DNA from: an uncultured Lachnospiraceae bacterium
Lineage (GTDB): Bacteria > Bacillota > Clostridia > Lachnospirales > Lachnospiraceae
Assembly: GCA_947626775.1 (NCBI GenBank)
Contig: CANQTL010000001.1
Coordinates: forward strand, 147,701 to 211,700
Direction of reading: 5' to 3'
Length of the DNA stretch: 64,000 bases
Shown: piece after piece, positions 1 through 7,355 of the stretch
How positions within the stretch are numbered: position 1 is the first letter of the stretch
Layout of the letters: every line of letters starts with the position of its first letter
Program-made: the position numbers and the translations under genes
Notes under the pieces: model-generated
Told to the model about the DNA's origin: nothing
What the model saw: the letters and a program-made list of their open reading frames with translations, nothing else
Databases searched by the model: none

Positions 1-492
1 GTACAGACAGATCGCGAAATCGCCCTCAGCCGCAGCGGCAAGCCGCCTCTCGATGCGCTCCCAGGGCGTCAGCCTGTCGCTCAGGCTGATCACCGCGAAA
101 TCATTGGCAAGCGGCGCGCCCAAGAGAGCCGCCCCGCTGAGCGCCGCCGTCACGCCGGGCAGAACGCGAAGTTCCACTCCGCCGCAGCCCTCCGCGTCTT
201 CGTCCGCCGCCAGCAGCTCCAGAACCAGCCCTGCCATGCCGTACACGCCGCCGTCGCCGCTGCACACCATCACCACGCTGCGCCCCTCTCTTGCCCGCGC
301 GATCGCCCACTCGCACCGGTCCCTCTCTCTCGTCATGGGCGTCGCATAATATTCCCTGTCCGGGAAAAGCCCGCGCACCAGCTCGACGTATACCGTGTAT
401 CCCACAATACAGTCGCACTCCGCAAGCGCCTGCAGGACTTCCTCTGTCATGCCCTCTCTTTTTCCCGGTCCGATTCCCGCTATGGTTAACAT
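1..492 (-). CDS. cbiH: Cobalt-precorrin-3B C17-methyltransferase, 3' end cut by window edge
   Basis: SAM-dependent ring-contraction methyltransferase of anaerobic cobalamin synthesis, acting on the corrin precursor in the cytoplasm. The first 164 residues are present. They start MLTIAGIGPGKREGMT, the nucleotide-binding start typical of precorrin methylases. They also contain the VCSGDGGVYGMAG loop and the LGAPLANDFAVISLSD segment that characterises the CbiH/CobJ branch. The reading frame is open to base 1, so the carboxy end lies outside the window. The gene starts 55 bases after cbiG on the same strand, in line with one cobalamin transcript. CbiH can be fused to other domains in some clostridia, which cannot be judged here. 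Confidence 0.9.
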   Translation of the reverse strand, partial: MLTIAGIGPGKREGMTEEVLQALAECDCIVGYTVYVELVRGLFPDREYYATPMTRERDRCEWAIARAREGRSVVMVCSGDGGVYGMAGLVLELLAADEDAEGCGGVELRVLPGVTAALSGAALLGAPLANDFAVISLSDRLTPWERIERRLAAAAEGDFAICLY

Positions 493-547
493 AACTTAAA
501 CACCCCGTTTTCCTGTGCCGCGCCGCCCGACGCCCGCAAACACTTCG

Positions 548-1597
548 TCACCTGACCCAGCGGTAAGCCGCGGGCTGAAACATCGCGACCGCCAGCGTCA
601 TGCCGTCCCTCACCTGCTTCTCCACCACCAGGCGGCAGGATGGATCCGCAGACCGCTCCCCAAAGCGCCCGGCAAGATACAGCGCACTGCGCTCGCACAC
701 ATTGTCCACGCCTACCGTGCGCTCCACAAAGGCGGAGGCGTGCACTTGGTCCCCGACCCGCATAAGTTCCCCGGCGGAAAACGTCTCATAGGGCGCGCCC
801 AGCCTGCGAGCCAGCTCCCAGATACCCGGTTCCTCGCGCTTGGCGTCCACGGAGGCGACGGCTGCGATACGGTTCTCGTCGATGCCGCCGTATGCGCACA
901 CCTCACGCAGGAATCCGTACAGCGCCTCGCCGCTTTTTCCTTTCTTACAGCCCACGCCCACGATATAAGAGCGGTGCGCCAGTCTGCAGACCGTGCGCCC
1001 GTCGGCGTATCCGACGGACAGCTCCGGCGACGGCGCCCTGCCGTCCGCATCCACACTGCCCACACCCGCCGGAACGTCTCCCAATATGGGGACGCCCGTC
1101 CGCAGTCTGAGAGTTTCTCCCCGCAGTACGGCGGCGGAGAGTTCCCGGATCACGGCGGCTTCCGGCACGCACAGATGATTGCAGGCCGCGAAGACGTCCA
1201 CCGCAAAACGGCCGCTCACATCCGTCGCCGTGGTGATGACCGCCTGCGCGCCGAGCGCTTCCGCCACCCTGTGCGCCAGGGACACGCCGCCGCCCACATG
1301 TCCGGACAGTATGGGAACCACGAACCGGCCCGCTTCGTCGATCACAAGCACCGACGGATCGTGCAGCTTGTCTGTCAGATACGGCGCAATATGCCGCACG
1401 GCGATCCCCGCTGCGCCGATAAACACAAAGGCGCTCGAACGTTTCCACTCGCTCTCGAGCAGCGGCGCCGTCGAGGAGAACGCGGTTCCGAACGGACAGC
1501 TCACCGCCACGTCGCCCTCTGCCCGCAGGCAGTCCGCAACCCTGTTATTCAGCTGACCTCCCCGCTCCGTGTAGGAGAGAATGATGACTCTGTTCAT
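548..1597 (-). CDS. cbiG: Cobalt-precorrin-5A hydrolase
   Basis: CbiG opens the ring-contracted delta-lactone of cobalt-precorrin-5A and releases acetaldehyde in the anaerobic B12 pathway. The 349-residue protein has the expected three parts. The amino-terminal domain includes SSTAPLLESEWKRSSAFVFI. A middle region carries a glycine-rich VPILSGHVGGG motif (about residues 114-124). The carboxy-terminal domain carries YIVGVGCKKGKSGEALY, the typical CbiG_C signature. Its length is normal. It lies between the mannanase gene and cbiH on the same strand with short gaps, in line with co-transcription. Confidence 0.92.
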   Translation of the reverse strand: MNRVIILSYTERGGQLNNRVADCLRAEGDVAVSCPFGTAFSSTAPLLESEWKRSSAFVFIGAAGIAVRHIAPYLTDKLHDPSVLVIDEAGRFVVPILSGHVGGGVSLAHRVAEALGAQAVITTATDVSGRFAVDVFAACNHLCVPEAAVIRELSAAVLRGETLRLRTGVPILGDVPAGVGSVDADGRAPSPELSVGYADGRTVCRLAHRSYIVGVGCKKGKSGEALYGFLREVCAYGGIDENRIAAVASVDAKREEPGIWELARRLGAPYETFSAGELMRVGDQVHASAFVERTVGVDNVCERSALYLAGRFGERSADPSCRLVVEKQVRDGMTLAVAMFQPAAYRWVR

Positions 1598-1636
1598 AGC
1601 GCCCGCCGTTCCTATATATCCGCTCCTGACGCCCTG

Positions 1637-2581
1637 CTACATACCCGCCGGATAAGTCACCGCATACGGACTGTCATAGGTCCTGCGCAGCGCCTCGCGG
1701 CTGTTGTAGGTATCGTCCATCAGAAACTCCTTGCTCCACGTCATAAAATAGCACCACGGCACACGGCTTTCTGCCAGCTGTTCCAGGTCCGGCAGGATCC
1801 CGACCTCCGCCAGCGCGACAGGCTTCTGCGCCTCCGTGACCGCCGCCAGCTCCTCATACTCTCTGCGATAGTCCGTCTTCGTTCCCTTCTCCGCATAGAT
1901 ATCGCGGGAGAGAATATCCACCACGTCGTCCCCCGGATAACCCTCTTTCAGCGGACAGTTCCACACCCAGAGCAGATTGTCGAGATGGCAGACTTCCACG
2001 AAATATTCATACATCATGCGGTACAGCTTCGCCGCCACGCCGGGCCCTTTTCTGCCCCACCAGAACCAGTCGCCCTCGGCTTCGTGGAAGGGGCGCCAGA
2101 GAATCGGGATATCCTCGTTCCGAAAGGGAGCAAGACAGGCCGCCATCACATCCAGATCATGATAGAAAGCCGCCCGCTCCTCCGTGCCCTGCAGCAGCAC
2201 CCTCCCCGGGTCAAAGTCTGTATTCTTCGCATAGAAACTCTTGTCTCTGCCGCCGATCGGCGAGAACCAATGCCAGGTGAATGTCACAATGCCGCCGCTC
2301 CTGCCGAAGATACGCGCCTGCTCCAGCGTATTTCTGTTCTCGTCGATCTCCGTGCGGCACGCCTCGTCCCCCGTCTCATACTGTATATTCGGAGAGTAGG
2401 CCAGCAGTTCAAAACCCCGCAGCGCCGGCTCCCTGCCCGTGACTCTCCTGATCTCTTCAATCTCCTCCATCGCCACTGTCTGGGTGTGCTGCCCCGTGAC
2501 GATCTTCCGCCCGCCGATAGCGGACAGATAGCGCAGAAGCATTCTCGCCTGATGCGTCGCCTGTGGATTTACCGGTTTCAT
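1637..2581 (-). CDS. Glycoside hydrolase family 26 beta-mannanase
   Basis: Predicted endo-beta-1,4-mannanase that cleaves mannan or mannooligosaccharides. The family acid/base glutamate is visible in RPFHEAEGDWFWWG (E167) and the nucleophile in ALAEVG (E259). The FTWHW segment near residue 101 is also typical of GH26. The chosen start (MKPVNPQ...) has a GGAGGAGAG ribosome site; longer readings run back into cbiF without a better site. There is no signal peptide or carbohydrate-binding module, so the enzyme should be cytoplasmic and act on imported oligosaccharides, unlike many secreted mannanases. The first 125 bases overlap the 3' end of cbiF, and the gene sits inside a cobalamin operon with which it has no obvious metabolic link. 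Confidence 0.88.
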   Translation of the reverse strand: MKPVNPQATHQARMLLRYLSAIGGRKIVTGQHTQTVAMEEIEEIRRVTGREPALRGFELLAYSPNIQYETGDEACRTEIDENRNTLEQARIFGRSGGIVTFTWHWFSPIGGRDKSFYAKNTDFDPGRVLLQGTEERAAFYHDLDVMAACLAPFRNEDIPILWRPFHEAEGDWFWWGRKGPGVAAKLYRMMYEYFVEVCHLDNLLWVWNCPLKEGYPGDDVVDILSRDIYAEKGTKTDYRREYEELAAVTEAQKPVALAEVGILPDLEQLAESRVPWCYFMTWSKEFLMDDTYNSREALRRTYDSPYAVTYPAGM

Positions 2582-3377
2582 CGTCTCTCTCCTCCGTGTC
2601 CCATAATGTATCGCTGCCATGCGGCTGTTCTCCCTCGCGGTATTCCGTTGTAAAATATCTGTCGTACAGTCTGGACAGCTCATAGCTGCCGCCCAGCACG
2701 TCCCCGACCACAATGAGCGCCGTCTTTCGGATTCCGTGATCTGTTACCAGTTTACATAACTCTCCCACCGTTCCCCGGATCACCTTCTCATCTTTCCAGG
2801 TTGCCCTGTACACGACGGCGCAGGGCGTATCCCGCGTGTACGCGCCGCGCAGCAGTTCCTCCTGCACGCGGTCCGCCATGCCGCTGCTCAAAAAGAGCAC
2901 CATTGTCGCCCCGTGCTGCGCCAGCAGATGAAGCCGTTCGCGCTCCGGCACGGCTGTCCTGCCCTCCAGACGCGTGATAATGACGCTCTGGCTCACCCCC
3001 GGCAGCGTGTACTCCGCTTCCAAAGCCGCCGCCGCGCCGCAGAAGCTGCTGACGCCCGGACAGATACGGAAGGGAATGCCCCGCGCCCTGAGTGCATCCA
3101 TCTGCTCTCTGACCGCCCCGTACAGCGACGGGTCTCCCGTGTGCAGCCTGACGGTGTTTCTGCCCTCCGCCTCCATCCGCTCCATCACTCCGAGCACCTC
3201 CTCCAGGTGCATCCCGGAACTGTCGTACACAAGACAGTCCTCTCTTGCACAGGCCAGCAGTTTAGGATTCACAAGCGAACCGGCATATATGATACAGTCC
3301 GCCGCCCCGATCAGCTCTCTGCCGCGCACCGTGATCAGATCCACGGCGCCCGGGCCGGCTCCCACAAAATCCACCAT
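2457..3377 (-). CDS. cbiF: Cobalt-precorrin-4 C11-methyltransferase with unusual C-terminal tail
   Basis: SAM-dependent methyltransferase that methylates C11 of cobalt-precorrin-4. The protein begins MVDFVGAGPGAVDLITVRG and carries LHTGDPSLYG, GVSSFCGAAA and a VVYRATWKDEK stretch, all characteristic of CbiF/CobM. A GGGAGGA ribosome site sits 12 bases before the chosen ATG; an ATG four codons earlier is too close to that site. The recognisable enzyme is about 250 residues, ending near RYFTTEYREGE. A further hydrophilic stretch of about 56 residues, rich in D, E, G and S, follows. That stretch is read through the 5' end of the mannanase gene in another frame, so it is probably a non-conserved read-through created when the downstream gene was placed there. 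Confidence 0.9.
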   Translation of the reverse strand: MVDFVGAGPGAVDLITVRGRELIGAADCIIYAGSLVNPKLLACAREDCLVYDSSGMHLEEVLGVMERMEAEGRNTVRLHTGDPSLYGAVREQMDALRARGIPFRICPGVSSFCGAAAALEAEYTLPGVSQSVIITRLEGRTAVPERERLHLLAQHGATMVLFLSSGMADRVQEELLRGAYTRDTPCAVVYRATWKDEKVIRGTVGELCKLVTDHGIRKTALIVVGDVLGGSYELSRLYDRYFTTEYREGEQPHGSDTLWDTEERDDETGKSTGDASGENASALSVRYRRAEDRHGAAHPDSGDGGD

Positions 3378-3459
3378 TTTAATCCCCATTCCTCCCGACG
3401 CATATCGACCACAGCCGGACGGCACTGTGCCGCCCGCACGCTTTTCATGCGTTTTTCTC

Positions 3460-4593
3460 TTACTCCTCTGTCCTTCTATGTAAGCGGATCAGCGCCTCCG
3501 CGCCCTCCGTCATGCCCAGGACGCCGAACCTGTTGGAAAAGACCACGGCCTCCGCGGACAGTCCGCCGCGGGCGCGCCGTCTTAAAGCCGCGCGGATCCG
3601 CCCCGTGAGCTGCGCCATCGTCTCCGCGAGAAAATCTGCCCTGCGCAAAACTTCCACCGCCTCGTCGGTCGTGTTGCAAAAGAGCATACTGCGCGCCAGC
3701 CCGGCGTCTCCGCCCGCAAGAAGCACACAGGCGGCCAACGTCTCCATCCTGCCGTCAGCACAGGAAGAGTGCGTGTTCATGATGCCGCTCCCCAGCTTCA
3801 CCAGTTTGCCCAGATGCCCCACCAGCAGCAGACTGTGCAGACCGAACTCGCAGGCCATATCAATGGCTGCGCCGATATAATTGCTGCACTTCACCGCATG
3901 CTCCAGATCCAGACCCAGCCGCGCCGTCAGAAAGGTCTCGCCGTAATTGCCCGGCGTGATGATAAGATGGCTGTCCCCCTGTGCGCTGTGCATGCTGATC
4001 CCGGCGCGGATCGTGTCGAGCAGCGCCCGCTCGCTCATAGGCTCCACGATCCCCGACGTGCCGAGAATCGAGATGCCGCCCACGATCCCCAGTTCCCCAT
4101 TCATCGTGCGCGCTGCGATCCTGTCGCCCTCCGGCACGGAGATCACGGCGCGCAGGCCGCCCTCGTAGCCGCAGTCGTCCGCAATTTCCCGCATCGCCTC
4201 CTCCATCATCCGGCGCGGTACGGAATTGATCGCCGCATTTCCCACGGGCTGATCCAGTCCGGGTCTCGTCACCCTGCCGACGCCTTCGCCGCCGTCGATC
4301 TCCATGCCGGAGCTGATTTTCTCCACACAGGCATAAATACAGGCGCCGTCCGTCACATCAGGGTCGTCGCCCGCATCTTTTCTGACGGCGCAGCGCGCCC
4401 GCGTCTCCTCGAGCAGAGGATCCTCTATCTTCAGTGTGAGAGGAATCCCCCCGGGCGTCACAAGCCCGGTCTCTTCCACGATCCGCCCCGTCAGAAGCAT
4501 CTGCGCAGCCGCCTTCGCCGCGGCAGCCGCACAGACGCCCGTCGTATAGCCGAGTCTCAGTTTTTTTTGATCCCTGTAAATATATCGATCCAT
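3460..4593 (-). CDS. cbiD: Cobalt-precorrin-5B C1-methyltransferase
   Basis: CbiD methylates C1 of cobalt-precorrin-5B in the oxygen-independent B12 route. Family marks include the LRLGYTTGVCAAAAAKAA start, GGEGVGRVTRPGL, the glycine-rich GELGIVGGISILGTSGIVEP segment and GNYGE. The start at 4593 (MDRYIYRDQ) gives the usual family length of about 377 residues. An in-frame ATG at 4653 would add 20 low-complexity residues. It is the first cobalamin gene of the cluster here. A possible -10 element (TATACT, 4644-4649, minus) and a hairpin precede it. No cobalamin riboswitch is visible between it and spoVAC. Confidence 0.92.
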   Translation of the reverse strand: MDRYIYRDQKKLRLGYTTGVCAAAAAKAAAQMLLTGRIVEETGLVTPGGIPLTLKIEDPLLEETRARCAVRKDAGDDPDVTDGACIYACVEKISSGMEIDGGEGVGRVTRPGLDQPVGNAAINSVPRRMMEEAMREIADDCGYEGGLRAVISVPEGDRIAARTMNGELGIVGGISILGTSGIVEPMSERALLDTIRAGISMHSAQGDSHLIITPGNYGETFLTARLGLDLEHAVKCSNYIGAAIDMACEFGLHSLLLVGHLGKLVKLGSGIMNTHSSCADGRMETLAACVLLAGGDAGLARSMLFCNTTDEAVEVLRRADFLAETMAQLTGRIRAALRRRARGGLSAEAVVFSNRFGVLGMTEGAEALIRLHRRTEE

Positions 4594-4658
4594 CGAATAT
4601 GTTCCGCCGCCCGCGGCGGCGCTCGTCTTTTCGTGCCTATCCCAGTATAACATTACTC

Positions 4659-4695
4659 GCGCACAAAATCACCCTTTTTGTGAGAGATTGTGCGC
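4659..4695 (-). terminator. Hairpin between spoVAC and cbiD
   Basis: Arms GCGCACAA (4659-4666) and TTGTGCGC (4688-4695) pair perfectly, with an inner TCAC/GTGA stem. It lies 19 bases after the spoVAC stop. There is no clean run of U after the outer stem, so a classical terminator is only one possibility. It could also be a leader structure for cbiD. Confidence 0.4.
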
Positions 4696-4713
4696 CTTGT
4701 CGGGAGGCGCGCC

Positions 4714-5211
4714 CTACACGATACCCGCCAGCGTCCCGATCCAGAAGACGAGTCCCAGCACCCAGCTTGTGAAGACGCCGAACAGGATCACCGGCCCCGC
4801 AATCGTAAAAATCTTGCTGCCGATGCCGAACACCTGGCCCTCCTTCCGGTACTCGATGGCCGCCGAGGCGACGGAGTTGGCAAACCCTGTAATCGGCACC
4901 AGCGCGCCGGCGCCGCCCCACTCCACCAGCTTAGGATAGATGTTAAAACCTGTGAGCAGCACGCTCGCAAACACGAGCAGCATGGAACACCACGCCGCCG
5001 CCGTCTCCCGGTCCAGACCCAGCTTCTGTGTCGCCACATGGAGGATCATCTGTCCCAGCACACAGATCAGGCCGCCCAGCACAAAAGCCTTCCCCATCTG
5101 ATACGGCAGGCTGTAGCGGGGCGTCACCCGTTCCACATGTTCCCTGTAATCCTGCTCCTTCTTCTGCTGTTCCGTTTTCGGCTGTTGATTTTTCTGTGTC
5201 ATATCCGTCAT
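4714..5211 (-). CDS. spoVAC: Stage V sporulation protein AC
   Basis: Inner-membrane component of the SpoVA channel that moves calcium-dipicolinate into the forespore and releases it at germination. After a hydrophilic, Q/K-rich amino end, about 120 residues hold several membrane segments. They carry the family pattern LTGFNIYPKLVEWGGAGALVPITGFANSVASAAIEY and the ending AGPVILFGVFTSW. The IEYRKEGQVFGIG stretch fits SpoVAC better than the related SpoVAE. Two nearby ATGs (5211 and 5202) both follow an AAAGGA site; 5211 is used here. It is the last gene of a three-gene spoVA unit. No spoVAD or spoVAE follows, the next gene being cbiD. Confidence 0.9.
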   Translation of the reverse strand: MTDMTQKNQQPKTEQQKKEQDYREHVERVTPRYSLPYQMGKAFVLGGLICVLGQMILHVATQKLGLDRETAAAWCSMLLVFASVLLTGFNIYPKLVEWGGAGALVPITGFANSVASAAIEYRKEGQVFGIGSKIFTIAGPVILFGVFTSWVLGLVFWIGTLAGIV

Positions 5212-5252
5212 TCCTTTCCGTCCCATTCCGTTTTGCCGCGCGTACGCTTCCG

Positions 5253-5750
5253 TCAGCCGCCGTACAGATACATCCGCTGCGTGAAGTAGACCAGGCTGCC
5301 GGCCAGCTTGCCAAAAGCCACCGCGAGGATGGCGATCCCCAGGCCGTGGCGGAATCCGATCCTTCTGGCAAAAACCGGTATCGTGTTGAGCATCTCCGCG
5401 ATGGCCAGCGCCAGGCAGCCCACGAAGATACCCGCGAATATGCCGTACACGATCAGGAACAGAGTCCCGATCAGCCGCCACACTCCCTCCGTGGCCTCCT
5501 GCCCGAACAGCGCATGCTCCCGCACAAATCTGCCGGGCGTGCACCAGTCGCCGAATACGCTGGCGAAACCGCCGGCGATCGTACCGAGCACCACCGTCTC
5601 CTCCAGCACGAATATCCTGCGCGCCACATGCATCTTGCCCGCAAAGCGCGGGATCAGCCCCACTGAAATCAGCACCGTAAATACTCCCGCCGACACGATC
5701 AGACCGCTGCTTACGCCGATCACGGCCAACAAAATCTGTCTAAGAAACAT
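5253..5750 (-). CDS. spoVAB: Stage V sporulation protein AB
   Basis: Membrane protein of the SpoVA dipicolinate transport system. The 165 residues contain about four hydrophobic segments, starting at residues 5-32 and ending with IAILAVAFGKLAGSLVYF. The conserved loop ARRIFVLEETVVLGTIAGG is near residue 43. The start has a GGGAGGGCAGGA ribosome site. It overlaps the end of spoVAA by 11 bases, which implies translational coupling. Its exact biochemical role within SpoVA is not settled even in Bacillus. Confidence 0.9.
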   Translation of the reverse strand: MFLRQILLAVIGVSSGLIVSAGVFTVLISVGLIPRFAGKMHVARRIFVLEETVVLGTIAGGFASVFGDWCTPGRFVREHALFGQEATEGVWRLIGTLFLIVYGIFAGIFVGCLALAIAEMLNTIPVFARRIGFRHGLGIAILAVAFGKLAGSLVYFTQRMYLYGG

Positions 5751-6375
5751 CGATCGTCCTGCCCTCCCTGTCCGCCGTCTCGATCAGCGCCTTGTTGACG
5801 TTCTCCTCATAGACGCGCATTTCCACCTCAATCGGCGTCGGATCCTTGGTGATCCGTCTGCCGCCGATATGGTTGAAAAATACGGTGATGCCGACGGCAA
5901 GTCCGACCGAGTAAGACAGCTCCAGGATTCCGTATCCGTCTCCCGCGCTTCCCGTCACCATCTCATAGATCTTCGCAAACACCTCGCTGATACCGATATC
6001 GTTGTGAAAGGCCATGATCGTAAAAGCCGTCCCGAAAAAACTCACCATCGCCACAAAAATCAGTTTCAGGGTCTGCACAGGGCCCTTGTGCCTGTCCGCG
6101 TCGACGCGCTCCACTAAGACTTCGGCCTCACCGACGCTCTGCACATCGGCATTCGGACAGACCCTGCAGATCTCCTCAATCACCTTCAGCAGACTGATGA
6201 CCTGTCTCTCCGGCTGTCCCTCCCTGAAACTGTGCAGTCTGACCGCTTTTACTTTCGCCAGTGTCTCAGGGTCGCTGCACGCAATCCTGGCGATATCCTT
6301 CACAAAGACATCCTCCGTCTGCAGCTCCACGTTCTGTTCCGCTTTGATGTAGATTGTCGTTCTGTTGGTTGACAT
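5740..6375 (-). CDS. spoVAA: Stage V sporulation protein AA
   Basis: First gene of the spoVA unit. The 211-residue protein has a soluble amino-terminal half (about residues 1-95, starting MSTNRTTIYIKAEQN) followed by two membrane segments around residues 100-125 and 150-170. This is the normal SpoVAA plan. The ATG at 6375 lies eight bases after GGAGG; an ATG two codons earlier is too close to it. A good sigma-G promoter lies 39-68 bases upstream, so expression in the forespore is expected. Confidence 0.92.
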   Translation of the reverse strand: MSTNRTTIYIKAEQNVELQTEDVFVKDIARIACSDPETLAKVKAVRLHSFREGQPERQVISLLKVIEEICRVCPNADVQSVGEAEVLVERVDADRHKGPVQTLKLIFVAMVSFFGTAFTIMAFHNDIGISEVFAKIYEMVTGSAGDGYGILELSYSVGLAVGITVFFNHIGGRRITKDPTPIEVEMRVYEENVNKALIETADREGRTIDVS

Positions 6376-6413
6376 AACCATATCCTCCGTTTTACACCCG
6401 CCGGATACAGTAT

Positions 6414-6443
6414 CAGTATGCTTTTTTCGTGAGGATTTTATGC
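6414..6443 (-). promoter_or_regulatory. Predicted sigma-G promoter of the spoVA operon
   Basis: On the minus strand the -35 box GCATA (6439-6443) is followed after 18 bases by the -10 box CATACTG (6414-6420). The forespore sigma-G consensus is about GHATR, 17-18 bases, CATNNTA, so only the last -10 base differs. spoVA operons are known sigma-G targets, and the distance to the spoVAA start is normal. Confidence 0.7.
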
Positions 6444-6494
6444 GGAGAAAACTGAACCGGCTGAAAATGATGCCGCGGCACATTGAAGACAGAC

Positions 6495-6539
6495 AAAGAA
6501 AAAGCACAGAAACGCGCCTTCAGACAACATTCCCGTGCT
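6495..6539 (-). terminator. Terminator after sigH and tRNA-Thr
   Basis: On the minus strand AGCACGGGAA (6530-6539) pairs with TTTCTGTGCT (6503-6512) over ten positions, two of them G-U. The stem is followed by TTTTCTTT. It ends transcription coming from the tRNA-Thr side before the spoVA promoter. The 17-base loop is longer than usual. Confidence 0.6.
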
Positions 6540-6550
6540 CTGTCCCGAAA

Positions 6551-6622
6551 GCTGCTGACGGGAATCGGACCCGTGACCTCCGCACTACCAATGCGACGCA
6601 CTACCGACTGTGCTACAGCAGC
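6551..6622 (-). tRNA. tRNA-Thr, anticodon GGU
   Basis: All cloverleaf parts can be drawn. The acceptor stem is GCTGCTG with CAGCAGC. The D arm is GCAC...GTGC. The anticodon stem TCGCA/TGCGG encloses the loop TTGGTAG, so the anticodon is GGT. The T arm is ACGGG-TCCGATT-CCCGT. No CCA is encoded; the discriminator base is T at 6550. It lies 70 bases downstream of sigH on the same strand. Confidence 0.95.
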
Positions 6623-6692
6623 ATATTCCGCCGGCGGCAATCCCTGCCGGACAGCCACCGAACTGTAGTATATCACAGGCCTTTCGGCTTTG

Positions 6693-7331
6693 TCAAGCCT
6701 GCTGCCTGTTCAAACGCTTTTTCAGCTTGCTCTTGATTCTCTGCAGGGCATTGTCCGTCGATTTGTCATCCCTGCCGAGCACCTTGGCGATCTGCTGGTA
6801 ACGCATGCCTGTCAGATACAGGTCGAACACCTGCTTCTCGAAACTGCTGAGCTCCCGCTCGATCTCGCGCTCCAGCTGCGCCGCGTTCTCACGGTCGATC
6901 AGAACTTCCTCCGGGTTCCTGCCCGCCCGCGCCGCCAGCACATTCATCAGTTCCCCGTCCTCTTCCTCCGGATCGGCACTCCCGTTTCCGTACAGAGACA
7001 CATAAGTGTTGAGCGGCATATGCTTGCGCCGCCGGGAGGTCTGCACCGCCGTGTACATTTGTCTGGACACGCACAGATCGGCAAAGGTCAGAAAGCTCGC
7101 ATCCCTGCCGCTGTCATAATCCCGCAGCGCCTTGAACAGGCCGATCATGCCCTCCTGGATCAGATCCTCTCTGTCCGCCCCGAGGATATACATGGACTTC
7201 GCCTTGCTCCGCACGAGGTTTTTGTACTTATCCATCAGATATTCCGTGACGCCGCTCTCTCCGTCCCTGAGACGCACGATAAGCTCCTCGTCACTGTACT
7301 GCCCGTAATCTCTGTCTGGTCTGTCTTCCAT
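6693..7331 (-). CDS. sigH: RNA polymerase sigma factor SigH (sporulation)
   Basis: Sigma-H directs early stationary-phase and sporulation-entry genes. The 212-residue protein begins with YSDEELIVRLRDGE. It has a region-2 core DKYKNLVRSKAKSMYILG...DLIQEGMIGLFKALRDYD and ends with a region-4 helix-turn-helix (FEKQVFDLYLTGMRYQQIAKVLG). Length and motifs match the Bacillus and clostridial protein. It is the last protein gene of the cysE-cysS-mrnC-rlmB cluster, its standard place in Firmicutes. Confidence 0.93.
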   Translation of the reverse strand: MEDRPDRDYGQYSDEELIVRLRDGESGVTEYLMDKYKNLVRSKAKSMYILGADREDLIQEGMIGLFKALRDYDSGRDASFLTFADLCVSRQMYTAVQTSRRRKHMPLNTYVSLYGNGSADPEEEDGELMNVLAARAGRNPEEVLIDRENAAQLEREIERELSSFEKQVFDLYLTGMRYQQIAKVLGRDDKSTDNALQRIKSKLKKRLNRQQA

Positions 7332-7355
7332 GTCCGACTTCCAATCTGTCTCTCG

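Noticed and set aside
515..2653. 712-codon open frame on the plus strand
   Set aside because: It lies opposite cbiG and the GH26 gene, has arginine/histidine-rich composition and no family pattern; it is a by-product of GC-rich codon use.
4654..4713. Cobalamin riboswitch before cbiD
   Set aside because: The gap is only about 60-120 bases and lacks a B12-box-like sequence; only a simple hairpin is seen.
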